DNA of 64,000 nt from Thalassovita aquimarina (GTDB lineage Bacteria; Pseudomonadota; Alphaproteobacteria; Rhodobacterales; Rhodobacteraceae), in the NCBI RefSeq assembly GCF_018219815.1, contig NZ_JADMKU010000006.1, forward strand, positions 62,001-126,000, written 5' to 3'. Made by a program: the position numbers and the translations under genes. The notes below the pieces were generated by a model. That model saw nothing but the letters and a program-made list of their open reading frames with translations. It did not search any database and had not been told where the DNA came from. This document shows, piece after piece, positions 1 through 8,852 of the stretch (position 1 is the first letter of the stretch; each line of letters opens with the position of its first letter).

Positions 1-264
1 CAGTATTTCCCACATGTCCTGCCGGGCCAGGAACTGACCGCGCTGTTCCAGTGCCCGGCGTTCGGCTTCTTCGAGGCTGATGTCGCTGACGGGAATATCC
101 AACGCGTCTGTTCGCAGCGGCTTGGCGACGTGGGAAGAGGCTTCAGTGCCTGTGCGTTTCAGGCCCCGCGACGCGGATGACAGCCGACGCGACAGGGCCA
201 GCGCCCGACCGGAGATTTTCGACAGGTTTCTGATCTGTTGGGATATCGGGGTTTTCAGGGGCAT
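1..264 (-). CDS. Hypothetical protein, N-terminal 88 residues only (cut by window edge)
   Basis: An open frame reads leftward from an ATG at 264-262 to the window edge without a stop. The visible N-terminus is basic and rich in Ser, Arg and Leu (several RxLS-like stretches in residues 10-35), then becomes acidic with an amphipathic Glu/Arg-rich helix around residues 65-88. I see no signal peptide, membrane segment or known motif. The start is uncertain because the upstream ribosome site is weak (only GAGA nearby). I do not recognise the family. The 203-nt gap to the next gene is non-coding as far as I can tell. Confidence 0.5.
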   Translation of the reverse strand, partial: MPLKTPISQQIRNLSKISGRALALSRRLSSASRGLKRTGTEASSHVAKPLRTDALDIPVSDISLEEAERRALEQRGQFLARQDMWEIL

Positions 265-445
265 CGCGTCTCTGTTTCAGCTTGGTTGTCGTCGTCGTTC
301 CTTGAAGAATGACGGCGATTTCAGGCCGAAAAATGGCGCAGACGCGGTGATAGAGGGATCAAATCTGTCCCGAATATTCTGATGAATTCGGGATTTAGGA
401 ACAAACCCCGGCGCGGTATCTCGATTGTTTCCGGATCAGTCGGAT

Positions 446-465
446 ATCGTCGGCAGGCCGACGAT
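446..465 (-). terminator. Hairpin just 3' of the SDR gene
   Basis: Perfect 9-bp arms ATCGTCGGC and GCCGACGAT around a 2-nt loop lie two bases beyond the stop codon of the leftward SDR gene. There is no U-run, so it may act as a 3' stabiliser or weak terminator rather than a classic intrinsic terminator. Confidence 0.35.
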
Positions 466-467
466 CG

Positions 468-1208
468 TCAACGGCCCGCCGACACATCGAGGATGCTCCG
501 GGTGACATAAGATGCCTTGTCCGACAGCAGCCACAGAATCGCCTCCGCCACCTCTTCGGGATGACCAGCGCGTTTCATCGGCACCATGTGGACCAACCGT
601 TCAAGCCGGTCGGGTTCGCCGCCCTTGGCGTGAATTTCGGTTTCGATCAGCCCGGGCCGGACCGCGTTCACCCGGATGCCTTCGGCAGCGACCTCGTCCG
701 CGAGGCCGAGGGTGAAAGTGTCGATTGCGGCCTTGCTGGCGGCATAGTCGACATATTGGTTGGCCGATCCCAGCCGCGCGGCGGTCGAGGAGACGTTGAC
801 GATATTGCCCGGCTTGCCGGCGCGACGCATGTGCAGCACGGCCTGCTTGGCGACAAGGAAGGCACCGATCACGTTGACGCCGAACATTCGGGTCAGCCGC
901 TCGGGCGTCATGTCGGTGACCGGGGCGGCGGGGGCGACGATCCCCGCGTTGTTGATCAAGTCGATGGCAGTGTTGGGCGGGATGGCGTCGAACAACGCGT
1001 CGATCTGGGCCGGGTCTGAAACATCGCATTGAACGATCTGCGCCTCGCGCCCGGCGGCACGGACATCCGCCGCGACCGCTTCGGCCCCGGCACGATCCGA
1101 GTTGTAGGTCAGGATCACATCGGCGCCATACGCCGCCGCAAGTCGGGCGCAGGCCGCGCCGATACCAGCGCTGCCGCCGGTGATCAGGATGGTTCGGGAA
1201 AGGTTCAT
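468..1208 (-). CDS. SDR-family NAD(P)-dependent oxidoreductase
   Basis: A classical short-chain dehydrogenase/reductase of 246 residues, the usual length. The cofactor motif TGGSAGIG is at residues 10-17, the structural NNAG motif is near residue 86, the catalytic Ser lies in NVSSTAA, and the catalytic pair Tyr155/Lys159 is in YAASK. The C-terminal half has the family's PG motif (VRPGLIETEI). The substrate cannot be read from sequence; glucose/3-oxoacyl-type sugar or acyl reductases share this arrangement. It is monocistronic on the minus strand between two unrelated genes, so context does not help. Predicted soluble and cytoplasmic. Confidence 0.9.
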   Translation of the reverse strand: MNLSRTILITGGSAGIGAACARLAAAYGADVILTYNSDRAGAEAVAADVRAAGREAQIVQCDVSDPAQIDALFDAIPPNTAIDLINNAGIVAPAAPVTDMTPERLTRMFGVNVIGAFLVAKQAVLHMRRAGKPGNIVNVSSTAARLGSANQYVDYAASKAAIDTFTLGLADEVAAEGIRVNAVRPGLIETEIHAKGGEPDRLERLVHMVPMKRAGHPEEVAEAILWLLSDKASYVTRSILDVSAGR

Positions 1209-1238
1209 CTGTTCCGCCCTTGTTGTCGGGCGGAAGTA

Positions 1239-1682
1239 TCAGGTGGCGTTGCGCAGGGCGTCAACCCGGATCGCACTGTGGGCGAACCAGAGTCGCAACT
1301 GCCGCGCCGGGGGCAGGGCAGTGACCGGCAAGCGCACCTTGCGGCCACCGGTCAGTTCAAGGCTGGGCGAGGCGACCGAAAACGGTCCGCCGCGGCCACT
1401 GATCGATACGATTCCCGACAGCGGGAACGCCCAGTGCTTGTCACCGTAATAGACTTGGAAATGGCTGCTGGTCAGCCAGCATCCCGACCGGGTGCTGCTG
1501 ACGATTCCGCGCCAGACCAGCGCGGTGAAGAAAGACGTGCAGGACACCATGGCGATGCCTTCCGGAACCGACAGATATCGCGCGGTGACGAACAGCAGGA
1601 TCCACAGCAGGCTCAGCGCCGCCATCTTGGCCCATTGCAACGGATCCAGCCCGTCAAAATGATATTCTTCAATACGCAACAT
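1239..1682 (-). CDS. Small two-helix membrane protein of unknown function
   Basis: This 147-residue protein starts with a short cytoplasmic stretch, then two adjacent hydrophobic segments (about residues 19-37 and 43-61) that should form a membrane hairpin, followed by a soluble C-terminal half of alternating beta-like strands. The pattern of a TM hairpin followed by a small beta-rich domain resembles bacterial PH-like membrane proteins, but this is only a topology resemblance. ATG at 1682 is preceded by AGGG at a workable spacing. It is co-oriented with pepN, about 100 nt downstream of it, with a perfect hairpin in between, so co-transcription is doubtful. Confidence 0.6.
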   Translation of the reverse strand: MLRIEEYHFDGLDPLQWAKMAALSLLWILLFVTARYLSVPEGIAMVSCTSFFTALVWRGIVSSTRSGCWLTSSHFQVYYGDKHWAFPLSGIVSISGRGGPFSVASPSLELTGGRKVRLPVTALPPARQLRLWFAHSAIRVDALRNAT

Positions 1683-1732
1683 GCTTATACCCTATTCGAA
1701 TATTACGCCGAAAATGGGGCAAAGTTTAGTAT

Positions 1733-1757
1733 CCCGTTGGGAATCTATCCCAACGGG
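1733..1757 (-). terminator. Perfect 10-bp hairpin 3' of pepN
   Basis: Arms CCCGTTGGGA and TCCCAACGGG flank a 5-nt loop, beginning 25 nt past the pepN stop codon in the direction of pepN transcription. No long U-run follows on the minus strand, so termination efficiency is uncertain; it could equally be an RNA-stabilising 3' end or an operator for the next gene. Confidence 0.4.
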
Positions 1758-1782
1758 TAGCGGTCTTCGGGTTGCGTGTGGA

Positions 1783-4335
1783 TCACGCGTTCCGGATGCG
1801 GGTGACCATTTCCGTGGTGTCGCGGCTCAGCCCGTCCTGGGCCAGAATCCGGTCCAGTTGGGCCAGGATCTTGCCTTGCCGGTCCTTGTCGTAGCGTTTC
1901 CATGTTTCGAACGCCGAACACATGCGCGCGGTGGTCTGCGGATTGACTGGGTCGAGCTTCAGCAGCCAGTCGGTCAGCAATGCGTAGCCGGCGCCGCTTG
2001 CATGGTGGAACCCGGCCGGATGCCCGGCCAGCGCCCCCAGCGTGGCGCGGAACCGGTTGGGGTTCTTCATGGTGAAATCTGCGTGTTGGGTCAGCGCACG
2101 GGCGGTGCCCACGGCGCGGTCGGGATCGGCCTGAATGATCTGCAGGCTGAACCATTTGTCGATCACCAGCCGATCGTGTTTCCATTGTTCGTAGAAGGCC
2201 TGCACTGCCCTGTCGCCCTCGCCGGCGGCGATCAGGCAGCCAAGGGCGGCCAGTTGCTGGGTCATGTTGTCGGCGCTGTCATACTGCGCCTGCGCCTGCG
2301 CGCCGCCATCCAGCCGCGAAATCAGCGCCAGCGCGGCATTGGCCAACGCCCGCGATCCGGACTGGTCGGCATCGGGGCGATAGGCGCCATCGACCTGATA
2401 TTGCGCGTAAATCCGCGGCAAAAGGTCCTGCATGTGCTGCGCCATCGCCAATTTCAGCACCTCGACGGCCTGCCAGATCGCCTTGGGATCGGGGACCTCG
2501 CCCAGGTCAACCAGCGTCTGCGCCAGGTCGTCCTGGCTGGGCAGGCTCATCGCCAGCGCCCGGAAGGCCGGGTCCAGCGTGTCGTCGCGCACCACCGCCT
2601 GCAGCGCATTGAGATACCCGGTATCGGGCGAAGCGCCGTCGCGGATCATCGCGATCAGCCCCGAGCGCGCCAGCGCGCGGCCCGCTTCCCACTTGTTGAA
2701 CGGGTCGGTGTCGTGGGCCAGCAGGAAGGCGCGTTCGCTGTCGCTGGTTTCGCGTTGCAGGATCACCGGCGCGGAAAATCCGCGCAGGATCGACGGCACC
2801 GGTTTGGCCGCCAGTCCCTCGAAGCGGAAGCTCTGTTCTCCTTCGGTCATTTCCAGAACGGTAGTCGGCACCACCTCGTCGCCGTTGGGATTGAGAAGCC
2901 CCACCGCGATCGGGATCACCCGCGGGTCCTTGTGATCCTGTCCCGGGGTCGGCGGCGTGTCCTGCTTGAAGTTCAGCGTGTAGGTGCCGTCCTCGAACGT
3001 GTCGGAAACCGACAGGCGCGGCGTGCCGGCCTGTTCGTACCAGCGCTTAAACTGTGAAAGGTCGCGGCCGGTGGCGTCCTCGAACACCTGCAGCCAGTCC
3101 TCGATCGTCGCCGCATCGCCGTCGTGCCGTTCGAAATACAGGTCCAGCGCCTTGGCATAGGAATCGTCGCCGACCAGCGTCTTCAGCATCCCGATCAGTT
3201 CGGCGCCCTTTTCATAGACGGTGGAGGTGTAGAAGTTGTTGATCTCGACAAAGCTTTCGGGCCGCACCGGGTGGGCCAGCGGACCGTTGTCTTCGCGGAA
3301 TTGGCGGCCACGCAAGGCGATCACGTCCTCGATCCGCTTGACCGGGGCGGACCGCATGTCGGAAGTGAACTGTGAATCGCGGTAAACCGTCAGACCCTCC
3401 TTCAGGCACAGCTGGAACCAGTCGCGGCAGGTGATCCGGTTGCCGGTCCAGTTGTGGAAATACTCATGCGCGATGATCGCCTCGATCCGTTCGAAATTGG
3501 CGTCCGTGCTGGTTTCCGGGGAGGCCAGGACGCAGGAGCTGTTGAAGATGTTCAACCCCTTGTTTTCCATCGCCCCCATGTTGAAATCGTCGACCGCGAC
3601 GATGTTGAAGATATCGAGGTCGTATTCGCGCCCGTAGACATCCTCGTCCCATTTCATCGATTTCTTCAGCGCCTCCATCCCGAAGGCGCATTTATCCTCG
3701 TCGCCGGGGCGGACCCAGATGTTCAGTTCGACATCCTTGCCCGACCTGGTGGTGAACCTGTCGGGGTGGTTGACCAGGTCGCCCGCCACCAGCGCGAACA
3801 GGTAGGCCGGTTTCGGCCAGGGATCGTGCCATTCGGCAAACCCTTCGCCCCGCGCCACCGGGTTGCCGTTGGACAGCAGCACCGGCAGGTCGTTTTCGAT
3901 CCGCACCGTGAACACGCCCATCACGTCGGGCCGGTCGGGATAATAGGTGATCTTGCGGAAGCCCTCGGCCTCGCACTGGGTGGAGTACATGCCGTTGGAG
4001 ATGTAAAGCCCCTCCAGCGCGGTGTTGCTTATGGGGCTGATTTCCACCTCGGCTTCCCAGGTGAATGGCGCGTCGAGCACGTCGCAGGTCAGGCCCTCCA
4101 GCGTCAGTTCCGGCATCACCTCCTGGCCGTCGATCCTGGCCCAGAACAGCCGCAGGTTTTCGCCGTGCAGGAAGAATTCCTTATCGGCGGCTTCCGGGTT
4201 GGGGCGGAATTCGATCCGGCTGATCACGCGGGTATGTTCCGGGCTGAGCCGGAAGGTCAGATGCACGCTGTCCACCAGGTAGGCCGGCGGGGTGTAATCC
4301 TTCAGGTAAATGGTCTGAGGGGCAGCGTCTTTCAT
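1783..4335 (-). CDS. pepN: Aminopeptidase N, M1 family zinc metallopeptidase
   Basis: Cytoplasmic M1 aminopeptidase that removes N-terminal residues from peptides. The exopeptidase motif GAMEN is at residues 254-258 and the zinc site HEYFH (His290, His294) with the third ligand Glu313 gives HExxHx18E. The 850-residue length and the C-terminal all-helical region fit the gram-negative PepN type (DUF3458 and ARM-like C-terminal domains). The frame is open 105 nt further upstream, but the ATG at 4335 has AGGAG nine bases ahead and gives the normal N-terminus, so I start there. No signal peptide. A hairpin lies just downstream. Confidence 0.95.
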   Translation of the reverse strand: MKDAAPQTIYLKDYTPPAYLVDSVHLTFRLSPEHTRVISRIEFRPNPEAADKEFFLHGENLRLFWARIDGQEVMPELTLEGLTCDVLDAPFTWEAEVEISPISNTALEGLYISNGMYSTQCEAEGFRKITYYPDRPDVMGVFTVRIENDLPVLLSNGNPVARGEGFAEWHDPWPKPAYLFALVAGDLVNHPDRFTTRSGKDVELNIWVRPGDEDKCAFGMEALKKSMKWDEDVYGREYDLDIFNIVAVDDFNMGAMENKGLNIFNSSCVLASPETSTDANFERIEAIIAHEYFHNWTGNRITCRDWFQLCLKEGLTVYRDSQFTSDMRSAPVKRIEDVIALRGRQFREDNGPLAHPVRPESFVEINNFYTSTVYEKGAELIGMLKTLVGDDSYAKALDLYFERHDGDAATIEDWLQVFEDATGRDLSQFKRWYEQAGTPRLSVSDTFEDGTYTLNFKQDTPPTPGQDHKDPRVIPIAVGLLNPNGDEVVPTTVLEMTEGEQSFRFEGLAAKPVPSILRGFSAPVILQRETSDSERAFLLAHDTDPFNKWEAGRALARSGLIAMIRDGASPDTGYLNALQAVVRDDTLDPAFRALAMSLPSQDDLAQTLVDLGEVPDPKAIWQAVEVLKLAMAQHMQDLLPRIYAQYQVDGAYRPDADQSGSRALANAALALISRLDGGAQAQAQYDSADNMTQQLAALGCLIAAGEGDRAVQAFYEQWKHDRLVIDKWFSLQIIQADPDRAVGTARALTQHADFTMKNPNRFRATLGALAGHPAGFHHASGAGYALLTDWLLKLDPVNPQTTARMCSAFETWKRYDKDRQGKILAQLDRILAQDGLSRDTTEMVTRIRNA

Positions 4336-4830
4336 CCGGGGGATCTCCTGTTCTTGCGTTGCCGCCGACGTTAGGCGCAGGGGCAGGGGGCTGCAATAGC
4401 GGATGAAAGGGGTGCGGCGGCGGGTCATCCAACCCGCCACCGGGCCTGCTATCAGGCTGGCAACCGGTTGGTTCGATGAGCAGGCGAAGCCACGATTTCA
4501 GGGCAACAGAGCCTTGTCGATCATCACCGCACCGCCGAGCCTGATGGTCGGGTCTCCGACCGTGTCGGCGGGCAGCGCGGCAAAGGCCGCATCGGTTGTG
4601 CCGGACTGCTGGTGACCGGGGGTTCGGTCCAGCGCGATCCGAGTTTCGAACACAGCTATCGCAACGCGGGCGATGATCCCCGCAGCGCGATGGCGGTGAT
4701 GCGCCGCACGCATCGGAATGATCATTGATGCGGCATGTGCACTGGTGCAGGGTGAAGTCTCGGCTATATGCTATTCCATTCGCTGTCTGATCATATTATT
4801 CAGGACATGCAAGGTTATCAGAGGTTCAGG
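4336..4830. other. Long intergenic gap with a possible gene remnant
   Basis: This 495-nt gap separates divergent pepN and the C26 peptidase gene. On the plus strand, 4480-4728 is an open frame of about 82 codons with no credible start. It ends in a coherent-looking stretch (GLLVTGGSVQRDP, then RNAGDDPRSAMAVMRRT) with codon usage like its neighbours, which suggests the 3' end of a decayed gene. I do not recognise the family. The last 100 nt before 4831 are more AT-rich and probably hold the promoter of the downstream gene. Confidence 0.3.
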
Positions 4831-5610
4831 ATGGCACGTCCGGTCGTCGGTATCATCGGCAATCAATATCTTCTCAATGATTCATACCCGGTTCATGCCG
4901 GGGGGCTGATGAATACCGAAGCGGTGTCCGGCGTTTCGGATTGCTTGCCCGTCCTGATCCCCTCCGACCCGCGTTTCGTGAGCGTCGATGAACTGTTGGA
5001 AACATGCGACGGTTTCGTGCTGACCGGCGGGCGCCCAAACGTGCATCCCGAAGAATACGGCGAAGACCCGACCGAGGCGCATGGCGATTTCGACCGCTGC
5101 CGCGACGCGATCACCCTGCCGTTGGTGCGGGCATGCGTCGAGCGCGGGCAACCGTTCCTGGGCATCTGCCGCGGTTTCCAGGAAGTGAACGTGGCGATGG
5201 GCGGATCGCTCTACCCCGAAATTCGCGACCTGCCGGGAAGGATGAACCACCGGATGCCGCCCGATGGCACGCTCGAGGAGAAATTCGCCCTTCGTCACAC
5301 GGTCAAATTTACCGAAAACGGCCCGTTTCACCGTTTGATGGGCGCGCCGGAGGTGATGACCAACACGCTGCACGGGCAGGGGATCAAGCAGCCCGGGGCC
5401 CGTATCGTCATCGACGGCTACGCGCCCGACGGCACGCCCGAGGCGATCTATGTCAAGGATGCGCCGGGCTTCACCTTGTCGGTCCAATGGCACCCGGAAT
5501 TCGATGCCGCCAATGACCCGGTGTCGCGCCCCCTGTTCGAGGCGTTCGGGCGCGCCGCGTATGACTGGGTCGAGGGCAAGAATCGGGTCGCGCTGAAACA
5601 GATGGCGTGA
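4831..5610 (+). CDS. Peptidase C26-type class I glutamine amidotransferase (gamma-glutamyl-GABA hydrolase-like)
   Basis: A 259-residue stand-alone class I glutamine amidotransferase of the PuuD/peptidase C26 group, which hydrolyse gamma-glutamyl amides such as gamma-glutamyl-GABA in polyamine breakdown. The nucleophile Cys is in GICRGFQEVN, and the His-Glu pair is in QWHPEF near residue 222. The N-terminus PVVGIIGNQ and the block DGFVLTGGRPNVHP are family-like. I choose the ATG at 4831 because GAGG precedes it by six bases; the open frame extends 63 nt further up. No puu pathway genes are adjacent, so the substrate is inferred from family only. Confidence 0.85.
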   Translation: MARPVVGIIGNQYLLNDSYPVHAGGLMNTEAVSGVSDCLPVLIPSDPRFVSVDELLETCDGFVLTGGRPNVHPEEYGEDPTEAHGDFDRCRDAITLPLVRACVERGQPFLGICRGFQEVNVAMGGSLYPEIRDLPGRMNHRMPPDGTLEEKFALRHTVKFTENGPFHRLMGAPEVMTNTLHGQGIKQPGARIVIDGYAPDGTPEAIYVKDAPGFTLSVQWHPEFDAANDPVSRPLFEAFGRAAYDWVEGKNRVALKQMA

Positions 5611-5619
5611 CCGGATTGT

Positions 5620-5636
5620 GCGCCCGTTCCGGGCGC
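5620..5636 (+). terminator. Short GC hairpin 3' of the C26 peptidase gene
   Basis: Arms GCGCCCG and CGGGCGC around a 3-nt loop start ten bases after the stop codon. Only a short T-containing stretch follows, so this is a probable but weak terminator. Confidence 0.4.
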
Positions 5637-5689
5637 GCTTGATATCTCAAGAAAATGCCTCCGGCTTTTTCTTTCGGATCTGCCTCCGG

Positions 5690-5714
5690 CGGGGATATTT
5701 GGGAAAAGAAGAAG
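5690..5714 (+). repeat. 3'-end repeat motif, partial copy
   Basis: Contains GGGATATTT followed by AAAAGAAGAAG, shared with the two longer copies at 5731-5796 and 38221-38281. It lies about 80 nt downstream of the C26 peptidase gene, in the same orientation as that gene. Confidence 0.6.
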
Positions 5715-5730
5715 GATTGGGGCTCCGGGG

Positions 5731-5796
5731 CTTCTTCTTTTTGAAAATATCCCGGGGTGAATTGGCCCTTGGGCCAAGAGGGGCAGAGCCCCTTCT
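5731..5796 (-). repeat. 3'-end repeat with two hairpins, copy 1
   Basis: Read on the minus strand this element begins seven bases after the stop of the RTX/Hint gene. In order it has a GGGGC/GCCCC hairpin, a TTGGCCC/GGGCCAA hairpin, AATTCACCCC, GGGATATTTT and AAAAGAAGAAG. The same order recurs at 38221-38281, also immediately 3' of a gene and in gene orientation. It probably serves as a terminator or mRNA 3' element. Confidence 0.7.
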
Positions 5797-5802
5797 TCCG
5801 CC

Positions 5803-8589
5803 TCAGGCGGCCATCAGCACCCGGGCTTCATTCGCTTTCAGGCACAGCCGGGCGGTGTCGCCGAAGCCGTTGGGATCACTGCGCAGTTCCGGGAACAGCG
5901 CAAACAACTCTTCGCGCGAAGGCTGCGACAGTGCGCTCAGCCCCATCTGGCCGGGGTGGAAGCTTTCCGAAGCGACGCCTTCGGCGAAGACGATTTCATG
6001 CTGGTCGAACATGAGGTGATAGTAGTCCACCTTCAGCTGGTCGATCTGCTGGATCGAGCTGCCGTCGATCATGTGTTTGGCCGGGATGAGGACCTCGGGA
6101 GCGTTGAAATAGAGTGTTGCCGAACATGATTTGTGCAGCATCCGGTGCTGTGGCGAAACCAGCAGCGCCCGGTCGTTTCCCAGCGTTCCGGGAGCGATGC
6201 GGATCGGGGCGAAACTGTCGGTGCCGGTGACGCTGCGCGATCCGGTCCAGCGCAGCGGCTGCATGCCGTGATCGCGGGTCAGGATCAGGTCACCGGGGCG
6301 CAGGTCTTCGACCGGGCGGGCGCCCTGCGCGGTTTGGATCAGGGTGCCGCCGGTGAAGCAGATGATCACGTCCTCGATATTGGAAAACTCCACCAGCGTT
6401 CCGTCCGACAGCGTGGCGGAGCCGGCCAGCGCGTCGGGATCGGTGCTGGTATAGGAGATGTCATCCCAATCGATCAGGCCGCCGAAATCGAGCGTGTCGC
6501 CAACCGGTTCGTCGCCTTCACCGCCATCGATTCTGATCGTGCCGCCGCCAAGCGCGGTTTCGTCGATCACGAACAGGTCGTCGCCCGCGCCGCCGGTGGC
6601 GCTGTCGCCCGAACCGGCATGGATCACGTCGTCACCCGCGCCACCGTCGATCAGGTCGGCACCGGCGCCGCCCAGGATGGTGTCGGCCCCGTCTTCGCCG
6701 TAAAGCCTGTCATTGCCGCCCGCGCCATCGATCAGGTCGTTGCCGGCCCCGCCATAAAAGGCGTTTGTCCAGTCCGGCCCTTCGGCGTCATAGCCGGTGA
6801 GCGTGTCGTCCCAGTCGGACCCGATGATCCCGTCGAGCCCGCCAGCCAGCGTGTCGCCCGCCGCATGGCCGCCCGCAGCGGTGTTCGCCCCGAGATCGAT
6901 GGCAACCCCCGCGTCGGAGCCGGAGTAATCGATGAAATCCATCCCGGCGCCGCCCGACAGGCTGTCGCCGCCCGCGCCGCCCTGCAGCGTGTCGTTTCCG
7001 GTGCCGCCGCTCAGCGTGTCGTTGCCGTCGCCGCCGCCGAGGCTGTCGTCGCCGCCCTGGCCGTAGATCGCATCATTGCCGGTGCCGCCAGACAAGACGT
7101 CATTGCCATCCGCGATCGCCGGGATGGTGTCGAAATGCATGTCGCTCATCCAGATCGCCTGGGTGCCGCTCTGGCCATTGCCATAGATGATCTCGACTCT
7201 GCCGACCGGCCCGGCGATTTCGATCAGCGCCGAACCGCCCTGATCGCTGGCGCTTTCCGCCACCGTTTCGGCGTTGATCGTGTTGCCACTCACCGTGTCG
7301 CCGCCCCCCAGCGTGATCGTCACGGCGACCGGATTGCCGTCGGCATCATAGGCGTTGATGCTGACGATGTCGGTATGGTTGCCCGAACCCCAGTCGATAT
7401 CGTAGAGCCGGAAGGAAACGTTCTGAACCGTGTCCTCGACGCTGCTGCCGGGATTGCCGGTGAAGCTCAGCGTCGTGGTCGAGGTCGCGCCATCGCCTTT
7501 GCCGTAAAGCCGCAGCCCGGAATTGGGGTCGAAGTCTTCGCCGGTGCCGACATATTGCCCGGTGGTGTCGATTTCGTAGGTCGGATTGTTGTTGCCATCA
7601 TCGCCGAAGCCGACGCTTACCGTTATGTCGCCGGTATCCTGAGTGAAGCCGGCGCCGAGGTCGGTGCCGTCGCTGCCCTGCGCCGTCCAGTCCAGGACCT
7701 GGGCGGTCGGGGAGGGATCGGTTTGGTCGTCACCGTAGATCACGTCGTCGCCATCGCCGCCATCGACGGTATCGGCGCCGGCGCCACCCGACACGGTGTC
7801 GTTGCCCGCGCCGGAAAGCACCGTGTCGTCGCCTGCACCCGCCACCACGGAATCGGCGGTGTCGGTGCCGTGGTCGATCTGGTCGCCATCCGCATCGGAA
7901 TAGGTGTTGTCGATCGCATCCGCCCCGGTGCTGCCATCGACAACCCCGTCGGGGTCGGCGGGGGCGCCGTCGATGAAACCCTGGACGTAGTGGCCTGACG
8001 GATCGCCCGAACCGAAATCGTTGTTTTCATACCCGCGCAGCGCCCAGCGGCTGCCCGATCCCTCCAGTGGCAGCACGTTGTCGCCGCCATCGGTGAAACC
8101 CGTCTGCGCCGTGCCGCTGCCGCCATTGGTCCAGCGGATGTCGCCATAGATGAACTCGGTGGTGAAGTCGCCGTCGCCGGTCGCGGTCAGGACCAGTTGG
8201 AAGGAATTGTCGCCCGGGCCGGAATAGGGCGCGACATCGGCCCACGTGAAGGTCATCGTGCCGGCATCGGGATCGATATCCCAGTAGATTTCGCCGCCCT
8301 CGGTGATGTCGATGTCGCTCCAGAATGCGGCGATGGTGGGGGTGCCGGTCCCGGCAAGGTCGGGCGCGTAGGCGGTCTGGGCCGCGCCGAAGCTGATGGT
8401 GCCGTTCGAATTCAAGAACACCGAGTTGTAGTTGGTGCCGAAGAAATCGATCCCCTCCGTGCCGAAGAGCGCGCTTGCATCGATTTCGACCGATCCGTCA
8501 TCGCTGTCGCCGACCGTCTTCGGAGCGAGGGAGAAAACGTTTTCACCGTAACCGGCCGGTCCGCCCAGCCCTGACTTCATATTTGCCAT
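5803..8589 (-). CDS. Secreted nidogen-like / RTX-repeat / Hint-domain protein
   Basis: A 928-residue acidic, glycine- and aspartate-rich extracellular protein. Residues about 30-190 look like a NIDO (nidogen) domain (NSNGTISFG, AAFWSDIDI, WRxxG-like ends). RTX nonapeptides of the GGxGxDxUx type occur in two blocks, about 255-295 and 495-720, separated by a roughly 200-residue beta-rich domain. The C-terminal 187 residues are a Hint_2 (hedgehog/intein-like) domain starting at CFTGGTLIQT, with the SPQHRML histidine block and the terminal LFPEL segment typical of roseobacters. No N-terminal signal peptide is seen, consistent with type I secretion, but no transporter genes are near. The start ATG at 8589 has no strong ribosome site; a second ATG lies three codons in. 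The Hint domain may self-cleave. Confidence 0.85.
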   Translation of the reverse strand: MANMKSGLGGPAGYGENVFSLAPKTVGDSDDGSVEIDASALFGTEGIDFFGTNYNSVFLNSNGTISFGAAQTAYAPDLAGTGTPTIAAFWSDIDITEGGEIYWDIDPDAGTMTFTWADVAPYSGPGDNSFQLVLTATGDGDFTTEFIYGDIRWTNGGSGTAQTGFTDGGDNVLPLEGSGSRWALRGYENNDFGSGDPSGHYVQGFIDGAPADPDGVVDGSTGADAIDNTYSDADGDQIDHGTDTADSVVAGAGDDTVLSGAGNDTVSGGAGADTVDGGDGDDVIYGDDQTDPSPTAQVLDWTAQGSDGTDLGAGFTQDTGDITVSVGFGDDGNNNPTYEIDTTGQYVGTGEDFDPNSGLRLYGKGDGATSTTTLSFTGNPGSSVEDTVQNVSFRLYDIDWGSGNHTDIVSINAYDADGNPVAVTITLGGGDTVSGNTINAETVAESASDQGGSALIEIAGPVGRVEIIYGNGQSGTQAIWMSDMHFDTIPAIADGNDVLSGGTGNDAIYGQGGDDSLGGGDGNDTLSGGTGNDTLQGGAGGDSLSGGAGMDFIDYSGSDAGVAIDLGANTAAGGHAAGDTLAGGLDGIIGSDWDDTLTGYDAEGPDWTNAFYGGAGNDLIDGAGGNDRLYGEDGADTILGGAGADLIDGGAGDDVIHAGSGDSATGGAGDDLFVIDETALGGGTIRIDGGEGDEPVGDTLDFGGLIDWDDISYTSTDPDALAGSATLSDGTLVEFSNIEDVIICFTGGTLIQTAQGARPVEDLRPGDLILTRDHGMQPLRWTGSRSVTGTDSFAPIRIAPGTLGNDRALLVSPQHRMLHKSCSATLYFNAPEVLIPAKHMIDGSSIQQIDQLKVDYYHLMFDQHEIVFAEGVASESFHPGQMGLSALSQPSREELFALFPELRSDPNGFGDTARLCLKANEARVLMAA

Positions 8590-8852
8590 TTACCAGCTAC
8601 CAATTCCAGATCGTGCGCCGGGTTGGCTGTTTCCGCAAAGGCGATGCAAAGCGGGGCAGCCGACCGACCGTTTCCGAAATCAGTACAATCGTGGCGAGAC
8701 TGAAATAGGCGGGAATTGGGGAAACTATTGGACGGATACGTGGAAACTGGGCAGGGATGTGGCGCGCTGCCCGGATGTCGTCACAATCGCGGGGAGCGGC
8801 TGGCCCGGAGAGCCCGGGCAAGCCGTTTGGTTCGAAAAGGCGGTCGGGACGA

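Noticed and set aside
6500-7900. Regular short repeats suggesting a CRISPR or satellite
   Set aside because: They are RTX nonapeptide codons, imperfect, with no constant repeat and spacer sizes.
6133-7998. A 621-codon open frame on the plus strand
   Set aside because: It is the shadow of the RTX/Hint gene: its composition mirrors the Asp/Gly codons of the real gene and it has no family features or ribosome site.
8597-8821. 74-codon minus-strand frame between the RTX and SDR genes
   Set aside because: Pro/Arg-rich composition and no start signal; treated as non-coding.
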